64,000 bases of DNA from Mesorhizobium sp. B2-8-5 (GTDB lineage Bacteria; Pseudomonadota; Alphaproteobacteria; Rhizobiales; Rhizobiaceae): positions 3,257,501 to 3,321,500 of the forward strand of contig NZ_CP083951.1 in NCBI RefSeq assembly GCF_006440675.2. The letters are read 5' to 3'. The notes beneath the pieces are model-generated. The model made no database searches and was not told the origin of the DNA. It saw nothing but the letters and a program-made list of their open reading frames with translations. Shown in pieces: positions 57,999 to 64,000 of the stretch (position 1 is its first letter; each line of letters opens with the position of its first letter). The translations under genes and the position numbers were made by a program.

Positions 57999-59414
57999 AT
58001 GGCTTTGAGCGACCTCAACCCCGTCGAACGCAACGAGGAAGGCATCGCCGCGGTGCTCGGCATCCTCAAGCAGCGCTTCGGCGAGCGCTTCCAGACCGGC
58101 GAGGCGATTCGCGGCCAGCACGCGCACACCACCACCTATATCCCGACCCAGGCGCCCGACGGCGTCGCTTTCGTCGAGACAGCCGCGGACGTGCAGGAGA
58201 TCGTGCGCGCCTGCGCTGTCCACCGCGTGCCAGTCATCGCCTTCGGCGTCGGCTCCTCGCTCGAGGGCCACACCAACGCGCCGGGCGGCGGCATTTCCAT
58301 CGACACCTCGCGCATGAACCGGATCCTGGCCGTCAATCCGCAGGATCTCGACTGCAGCGTCGAGCCCGGGGTGACGCGCGAGGACCTCAACAGGCACCTG
58401 CGCGACACCGGCCTGTTCTTTCCGATCGATCCCGGCGCCAACGCGTCGCTGGGCGGCATGGCGGCGACGAGGGCTTCCGGCACCAACGCGGTGCGCTACG
58501 GCACCATGCGCGAAAACGTGCTGTCGCTGACCGCCGTCATGGCCGACGGCGAGACGGTGACGACCGGCAAGCGGGCGAAGAAAAGCTCGGCCGGCTACGA
58601 CCTGACGCGGCTTCTGGTCGGCTCGGAAGGCACGCTCGGCGTCATCACCTCGCTGACGCTGAGACTGCAGGGCATTCCGCAGGCGATCTCAGGCGGCGTC
58701 TGCCCGTTTCCAAGCCTGGAAGCGGCCTGCAACACGGTGATCGCGACGATCCAGATGGGCATCCCGGTGGCGCGCATCGAACTGGTCAACGCGCTGCAGA
58801 TGCGGGCGATGAAGAACTATTCCAAGCTCGACTATCCGGAGAGCCCGTGCCTGTTCGTCGAGTTCCATGGCAGCGACGCCGGTGTTGCCGAGCAGGCCGA
58901 GATGTTTGGCATGATCGCCGAGGAGAATGGCGGGGGGCCGTTCCTGTGGACCAGCGTCGCGGAGGAGCGGACAAAACTCTGGAAGGCGCGGCACGACGCC
59001 TACTGGTCGTCGCTGACGCTGCGCCCCGGCGCCAAGGGGCTGTCGACCGACGTCTGCGTGCCGATCTCGCGGCTTGCCGAATGCGTCACGGAAACCGAGG
59101 CCGACATTGCCGAGATGGGGCTTGTCGCGCCGATCGTCGGCCATGCCGGCGACGGCAATTTCCATGTGCTGGTGCTGATGGATGTCGACAATCCTGAAGA
59201 GATCGCGCTCGCCGAGAAATTCGTCGCCCGGCTCAACATGCGCGCGATCGCCATGGAAGGCACCTGCACCGGCGAGCACGGCATCGGCCAGGGCAAGGTC
59301 GGCTTCCTGCACCACGAACTCGGCCATGGCGTCGATGTCATGCGCACGATAAAGCAGGCGCTCGATCCGCTCAACATCATGAATCCCGGAAAGATATTGC
59401 CGGCGGCGGGGTAA
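57999..59414 (+). CDS. FAD-binding oxidase (GlcD/D-lactate dehydrogenase type)
   Basis: 471-residue flavoenzyme of the VAO family, most like cytochrome-linked D-lactate or glycolate dehydrogenase GlcD. PCMH FAD domain with FGVGSSLEGHTNAPGGGISID, the loop DPGANASLGG and C-terminal GEHGIGQGKVGFL. ATG 57999 is chosen, with GCGGAGGA upstream; the longer frame from 57870 crosses a repeat. Electron acceptor and exact substrate are not known. Confidence 0.88.
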   Translation: MALSDLNPVERNEEGIAAVLGILKQRFGERFQTGEAIRGQHAHTTTYIPTQAPDGVAFVETAADVQEIVRACAVHRVPVIAFGVGSSLEGHTNAPGGGISIDTSRMNRILAVNPQDLDCSVEPGVTREDLNRHLRDTGLFFPIDPGANASLGGMAATRASGTNAVRYGTMRENVLSLTAVMADGETVTTGKRAKKSSAGYDLTRLLVGSEGTLGVITSLTLRLQGIPQAISGGVCPFPSLEAACNTVIATIQMGIPVARIELVNALQMRAMKNYSKLDYPESPCLFVEFHGSDAGVAEQAEMFGMIAEENGGGPFLWTSVAEERTKLWKARHDAYWSSLTLRPGAKGLSTDVCVPISRLAECVTETEADIAEMGLVAPIVGHAGDGNFHVLVLMDVDNPEEIALAEKFVARLNMRAIAMEGTCTGEHGIGQGKVGFLHHELGHGVDVMRTIKQALDPLNIMNPGKILPAAG

Positions 59415-59428
59415 CCGCCGACCCGAGG

Positions 59429-60397
59429 CTATTCCTGAACGCCCTCGACCAGCTTCTGCAGCATGGGCCGCGTCGGCGCGAAGAAGGTCGTGCCGGTATG
59501 CGGCGTCGAGAAGTCGAGCAGCCGGTCGTAAGCGCCTGGCGGTTCGCCGACATACATGCGCTGCAGCATTTTTTCGATCACCCACAGATAGCGCGTATAA
59601 CCGATGAAATAGGTGCCGAACTCGTTCTGGCCGGGGCGGCCGAACGGCATGTTGTCGCGCAGGATGTCGTATTCGTTGCCGGCGTCGTCCTCGATGGTAG
59701 CCAGCGACTTGTGCGACTTGCGCGGCTTGTCGTCGTCATCGATCTCGATGTTGTCGATCTTGGTGCGGCCGATGATTTCTTCCTGGACATGCGTCGGCGT
59801 TTTGCCCCAGGCGGCCATGTCGTGCAGGTATTTCTGCACGACGACATAGCTGCCGCCGCCAAAGTCGCCGTCCTCGTCGCCGACCAAAGCGGAGGCGGGC
59901 ACGTCGAGGCCGGTCGGATTGGCTGTGCCGTCGACGAAGCCCAGAAGATCGCGCGCGTCGAAATAGCGAAAGCCGGACACCTCGTCGGCGACGGTCACGC
60001 TGGCGCCAAGACTGTTCAGCAGGATGCGCTCGAACTCGAAGCACATGTCGGGCCGCTCGGCGCGGATGTGGAAGAGCAGATCGCCGGGGGTCGAGGGCGC
60101 CGAATGCGCCGAACCCTCGATCGGCGCGAAGGGTTTCAGCTCGCGCGGCCGGCGGTTGGGCGACAGTCGGTTCCAGAGCCCTGCGCCGATGCCGGCGATG
60201 CAGGACAGCCGGCCCGACAGGTCGCGGAAGCCGACATTCTTGACGAGGTCGTCGAGCTCGCCCAGCACTGAAGCGACGGCCGAAAGCGCCGCCTTGTCGC
60301 CGCCGACCGTGACGACCAGGAAAATCGCTGCTTGCGACAGCGGCGCGTCGACGCTCTGCGCGTCGATCGGCACTCTATCCCAGTTCTTGCCTGACAT
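59429..60397 (-). CDS. Dyp-type heme peroxidase
   Basis: 322-residue dye-decolorising peroxidase, class B/YfeX-like. GFVDGTANP provides the distal Asp (156), His229 (KSHKSL) is the proximal heme ligand and Arg247 (ILRDNMPFG) the distal Arg, with the same 18-residue His-Arg spacing as in known DypB. There is no signal peptide and no encapsulin-targeting tail. Convergent with the FAD oxidase gene, 14 bp apart. Confidence 0.92.
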   Translation of the reverse strand: MSGKNWDRVPIDAQSVDAPLSQAAIFLVVTVGGDKAALSAVASVLGELDDLVKNVGFRDLSGRLSCIAGIGAGLWNRLSPNRRPRELKPFAPIEGSAHSAPSTPGDLLFHIRAERPDMCFEFERILLNSLGASVTVADEVSGFRYFDARDLLGFVDGTANPTGLDVPASALVGDEDGDFGGGSYVVVQKYLHDMAAWGKTPTHVQEEIIGRTKIDNIEIDDDDKPRKSHKSLATIEDDAGNEYDILRDNMPFGRPGQNEFGTYFIGYTRYLWVIEKMLQRMYVGEPPGAYDRLLDFSTPHTGTTFFAPTRPMLQKLVEGVQE

Positions 60398-60592
60398 CGG
60401 GGACGCTCCATGTTGGGTTCAGATTCATGGCGGCCAAGGACGCGGCCGGAAGGGCAGGGATTTGCAAAAGAGATATCGCGACCGCGAGCGGTCACGCAAC
60501 TGGAGACATTGGCGGCTGTCGCACGCTGAATTGCCTCTTTATCGACACGCGGATGCGGGTAGAGTGCGGCTGACTTTCAACCCGGGAAACAG

Positions 60593-63500
60593 ATGCTCGC
60601 CCGCCTGTTCGTGATCTTCGGTGGCCTGTTCGTGCTGGTGCTGTGCGCGGCGCTGGTGGTGCCGTATTTCATCGACTGGACGGGTTACCGGGGCGATTTC
60701 GAGCGCGAGGCGAGCGCCATCCTCGGCCGCAAGGTGACGGTGAAGGGCGACGCGACGGCGCGGCTGTTGCCGTTTCCGTCGGTGACCTTCTCCAATGTCG
60801 AGGTCGCGGGGGGGCCGGAAGGCCAGCCGGCGATGACGGTCGAGACCTTCTCCATGGATGCCGAGCTCGCGCCATTCCTGCGCGGCGAGGTGCTGATCTT
60901 CGACATGCGGCTGGTGCATCCGAAAGCCACCATCAATGTCGCCGGCGACGGCACCGTCGACTGGACGCTCCGGCCCTCGACGCCCTTCGACCCAGGCCAG
61001 ATCGCGATCGAGAAGCTGTCGGTAACCGAAGGGCAGATCGAATTGCGCCACGCCGCCGGCGGACGCAGCCATCTGATCTCGGAGATCAACTCGACCATTT
61101 CGGCCAAGGCGCTCACCGGCCCATGGCGCATGGACGGAACGCTGCGCTTCGACGGCCTGCGCGCCGACGTCTCGGCTTCGACCGGCAAGGTGGAGCCGGA
61201 CGGCCAGATGCGGCTCAGGTTGAAAGCGGATCCCGATGCCTATCCGCTGATCATCGAAACCGACGGCAATGCCGGCATCGTCAAGGGCGCCGCGGTCTAT
61301 TCCGGCCAGTTCAAGATTTCGGGTGACGACAGGAATTCGGCCGAGCTGCGCGGCAACGAGGGCAAGCCGGTCAAGATCAGCACCGGCAAGCCCGACCCAG
61401 GCTTCCGGCTGAACGGCAAGTTCGCGCTCGACCACCAGAAGCTCAATTTCGACGAGTTCCGCTTCGAGACCGGGCCGCTCGACAATCCCTATACCGCCGA
61501 CGGCAAGGCATCGGTCGATCTCGGCCTGAAGCCGCATTTCTCGGTTGAGGCCAGCGGCGCGCAGGTGCAGTTCGACGAGGCCGTCGGCGGGGCCGCTGGC
61601 GCCGGCTTTACGCTCGACCAGCGCATCGCGGCATTCGAGCGGACGCTGCAGCACATGCCGAAGCCGACCATACCGGGCACGGTCGAGGTCAGGCTGCCGG
61701 CGGTGGTGGCGGGCGACACGACGGTGCGCGACGTGCGGCTGTCGGCCGAGCCGGTCGAAGGGGGCTGGTCGGTCAAGTCGCTCGCCGCGACGCTGCCGGG
61801 CCGCACGACGCTCGAAGCCGACGGCATGTTGAGCGTGGAAGACCACTTCGGCTTCACCGGCTCGTTGCTGCTCGCCGTCGGACAGCCGTCCGGCTTTGCC
61901 GCCTGGCTGTCGAAGGATGTCGACGAGGCGATCCGCCGGCTGCCCGCGGCAGGCTTCAAGGCCAAGGTCGATCTCAGCGAGAACCGGCAGTCCTTCAGCG
62001 ATCTCGAGCTCATCCTCGGCAAGGCGAAGTTTGCGGGCAGCATCGATTCCAGCCAGCCGGATGGCGCCAGGCCGTCGGTGCTGATGCAGCTGACGGGCGG
62101 CGAGATGGACCTGGACGGGCTCGCCGCCTTCGCCTCGATCTTCATCAGCGACAAGGGCGCCAACCGTTTTTCGGATCGCGATCTCGATTTCCAGATCAAG
62201 GCGGGTCCAGTCAGCGCTGCCGGGCTCAGCGCCGACACCGTCGACACGGCGCTGCGGCTGCGCGAGGGCCTGCTCGAGATCGATCGGCTTTCGATCGGCG
62301 GCCTGGCCGGCGCCTCGATCAGCGCTACGGGCCGGGTCAAGGATTTCCCGCAGAGCCCGACCGGCAAGCTCAACGCTTCCGTGGTGGCGGTGGACCTCAA
62401 GCCGCTGATCGATGTCGCCGCACAGCACTATCCCGACAATGGCGTGCTCAAAGGCCTGGCCAGCCGCGCGGCGGCCTATCCCGAACTGTTCCAGGACGCG
62501 CGCATCGATCTCTTGACCAGTGCCGCCGACAATGGCGACGGCACCACGGGCTTGGCGCTCTCAGCCCAGGGCAAGGCCGGCGGCTCGGCCTTCTCGGCGT
62601 CGCTTTCCGGCAAGGGGACCGTGGACAAGCTCTCCGAGGCGCCGGTGTCGATCACCTTCAACGCCCGCAACGACAACGCCACCACGCTGCTTGCGCTTTA
62701 CGGCCTGCCTGCGCTGCCGCTCGGCATGCTCGGCCACGCCAACACCGACGTCTCGGCGAAGGGCTCGGTTGCCGGCGGTCTCGCGACCAGCTTCAACCTG
62801 ACGGCCGATGATTTCAGGGCAGGCTTCGACGGAACAGTCGCCTCGACGGCGCAAGGCCCGACCGCCAAGGGCAAGGTCAGTCTCGATGCCGCCGATATCG
62901 AGCCGTGGCTGATGACGACGGGCGTAGGCCTGCCCGGCATGGGAACCGGGACGGCAACGTCGCTGGCGGCCGATGCCGATTTCGGCAATGGGCTCTTGGT
63001 GCTGAGCGGTCTTATCGGTTCGATCAACAAGGCGGCGGTTTCCGGCGACGTCAACATCGACGACGCCAAGGATGGGCTGCCGCATCTTGCCGGGGCGCTG
63101 GCGCTCGACGAGCTCGACCTCGATCCGCTGGCGGTCTCGCTGTTCGGCGACCAGTCTTTCGCCCCCGCCAAGGGCGGCTGGCCGACGACGCCGTTCAGCC
63201 AGAAGTCGACGCTGCCGTTCAACGCGGATCTCGATCTCAACACGTCGGCGCTCGCCGTCGGGCCCTTCGCCACGGCGCATGACGCTTCATTCTCCCTGAA
63301 GCTCGACCGCGAAGGCATCCACGTCTCCGACCTCAAGGCGAAGCTCTACGGCGGCGACCTGACCGGCCTGTTCGACCTGAAGAACACGGAGGGCACCGGC
63401 CTGTTCTCCGGCCAGATGAGGCTGGCCGGCAGCGATCTTTCCGCGGTTCTGCCCGGCGCCGGTATCGGCGGCAGCGGCGATCTTTCGACGGCGCTGTCGA

Positions 63501-64000
63501 CCAGCGGCAAATCCGTCGACGCCATGATTGCGGCCTTGTCCGGATCCGGCACAGCGGCGCTGAAGGGATTGAAAGTGGACGGCATCAATCCGGGCGGCTT
63601 TGCCGCCATGATCGCCAAGGCCGACGCGATCGGACGCGACATCGACACGGCCAAGACGGCGGAGTTCGCGCCCCAGATCGCCGGGGAGGGCAGCTTCGCC
63701 GCCGGCGATACCGATGTGGCCTTCACCGTCGCCAACGGCACGTTGCGGGCGCCGCCGATCAGCCTCGACAATCCCGGCGCGACCTTGTCCGCCGACGTGA
63801 CGGCCGATCTCAACACAAGCACCGTCACGGCAAAAGGGGCGCTGACCTACCACGCTGGCGACGAGGCGCTGGTCGGTTCCGAACCGGCCGTCAATTTCAG
63901 CCTGGCCGGTCCGCTCGGGGCGACCGCGCCCCAGTTCGACAGCGGCCCTCTGGCGCAGTTCCTGACGCAGCGCGCGCTGGAGAAGGAACAGCAACGGGTC
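60593..64000 (+). CDS. AsmA family protein, 3' end outside window
   Basis: Large membrane-anchored protein of the AsmA group that acts in the envelope (lipid transport or outer-membrane assembly). One N-terminal transmembrane helix (LFVIFGGLFVLVLCAALVV), then FIDWTGYRGDFEREASAILGR-type AsmA domain followed by long beta-strand repeats. Open from ATG 60593 to the window edge, at least 1136 residues, ending in a charged ALEKEQQRV segment typical of the C-terminal region. No strong ribosome-binding site (GGGAAAC). Confidence 0.9.
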   Translation, partial: MLARLFVIFGGLFVLVLCAALVVPYFIDWTGYRGDFEREASAILGRKVTVKGDATARLLPFPSVTFSNVEVAGGPEGQPAMTVETFSMDAELAPFLRGEVLIFDMRLVHPKATINVAGDGTVDWTLRPSTPFDPGQIAIEKLSVTEGQIELRHAAGGRSHLISEINSTISAKALTGPWRMDGTLRFDGLRADVSASTGKVEPDGQMRLRLKADPDAYPLIIETDGNAGIVKGAAVYSGQFKISGDDRNSAELRGNEGKPVKISTGKPDPGFRLNGKFALDHQKLNFDEFRFETGPLDNPYTADGKASVDLGLKPHFSVEASGAQVQFDEAVGGAAGAGFTLDQRIAAFERTLQHMPKPTIPGTVEVRLPAVVAGDTTVRDVRLSAEPVEGGWSVKSLAATLPGRTTLEADGMLSVEDHFGFTGSLLLAVGQPSGFAAWLSKDVDEAIRRLPAAGFKAKVDLSENRQSFSDLELILGKAKFAGSIDSSQPDGARPSVLMQLTGGEMDLDGLAAFASIFISDKGANRFSDRDLDFQIKAGPVSAAGLSADTVDTALRLREGLLEIDRLSIGGLAGASISATGRVKDFPQSPTGKLNASVVAVDLKPLIDVAAQHYPDNGVLKGLASRAAAYPELFQDARIDLLTSAADNGDGTTGLALSAQGKAGGSAFSASLSGKGTVDKLSEAPVSITFNARNDNATTLLALYGLPALPLGMLGHANTDVSAKGSVAGGLATSFNLTADDFRAGFDGTVASTAQGPTAKGKVSLDAADIEPWLMTTGVGLPGMGTGTATSLAADADFGNGLLVLSGLIGSINKAAVSGDVNIDDAKDGLPHLAGALALDELDLDPLAVSLFGDQSFAPAKGGWPTTPFSQKSTLPFNADLDLNTSALAVGPFATAHDASFSLKLDREGIHVSDLKAKLYGGDLTGLFDLKNTEGTGLFSGQMRLAGSDLSAVLPGAGIGGSGDLSTALSTSGKSVDAMIAALSGSGTAALKGLKVDGINPGGFAAMIAKADAIGRDIDTAKTAEFAPQIAGEGSFAAGDTDVAFTVANGTLRAPPISLDNPGATLSADVTADLNTSTVTAKGALTYHAGDEALVGSEPAVNFSLAGPLGATAPQFDSGPLAQFLTQRALEKEQQRV

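Noticed and set aside
59429-59470. Encapsulin-targeting tail on the Dyp peroxidase
   Set aside because: The C-terminus (LQKLVEGVQE) lacks the Gly/Leu-rich targeting motif and no encapsulin gene is near.
60539-62428. 629-residue minus-strand ORF
   Set aside because: Antisense of the AsmA gene, whose frame is open to the window edge.

Overview
The window is a high-GC (roughly 64% by eye) stretch of alphaproteobacterial chromosome. The division and cell-wall (dcw) gene order, the long proline/glutamine-rich FtsZ linker, LpxC, BamD, RecN and LigA directly behind ftsZ, and the type of intergenic palindromic repeat all point to the Rhizobiales, most likely Mesorhizobium or a close relative. The genus is an inference from gene order and protein style, not from a search.

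Layout. (1) 2-16600: the dcw cluster, all on +, in the order ftsI (5' end outside the window), murE, murF, mraY, murD, ftsW, murG, murC, murB, a 311-bp gap, ddl, ftsQ, ftsA, ftsZ. Many stop/start pairs overlap as ATGA or TGATG. A perfect 11-bp-stem terminator follows ftsZ. (2) 16976-23709: lpxC, bamD, recN, ligA and a DUF2461 gene, all +. (3) 23735-38002: housekeeping and accessory genes in mixed orientation: an SDR, azlCD, aminopeptidase P, the prmA/sco pair, creA, a hexapeptide acetyltransferase, an iron-permease-like protein, a second SDR, a 23-bp tandem repeat, a TMEM175-like channel, MFS and MATE transporters, and an esterase-like phytase-family protein. (4) 38162-44383: a self-contained sugar-uptake locus. 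A LacI-type regulator faces a five-gene operon (Gfo/Idh/MocA oxidoreductase, TIM-barrel isomerase, periplasmic binding protein, single-domain ATPase, permease) across a region with two LacI-type palindromes. (5) 44393-52664: uvrD with an extra in-frame segment, a flavoprotein monooxygenase, a large regulator whose LuxR-type HTH is cut off at a repeat element, and a membrane-bound PQQ glucose dehydrogenase. (6) 52685-53756: a lower-GC islet of very small ORFs, including a 33-residue membrane peptide with no entry among the longer ORFs. (7) 53849-64000: a DUF gene, a Tat-exported dienelactone hydrolase, an EamA exporter divergent from an Lrp regulator, a small conserved protein, a thioesterase, a GlcD-type FAD oxidase, a Dyp peroxidase and an AsmA protein running off the right edge.

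The first 23 kb is one conserved biosynthetic and division programme: Mur enzymes and MraY make lipid II, FtsW and FtsI polymerise it, and FtsQ/A/Z place the machinery. The rest is ordinary rhizobial accessory DNA. No complete, clearly new multi-gene system was found. The most unusual signals are the palindromic repeats that touch gene ends (a truncated regulator, a supplied stop codon, a flank upstream of azlC), an apparent in-frame palindromic insertion in UvrD, a 23-bp tandem array, and the small-ORF islet.
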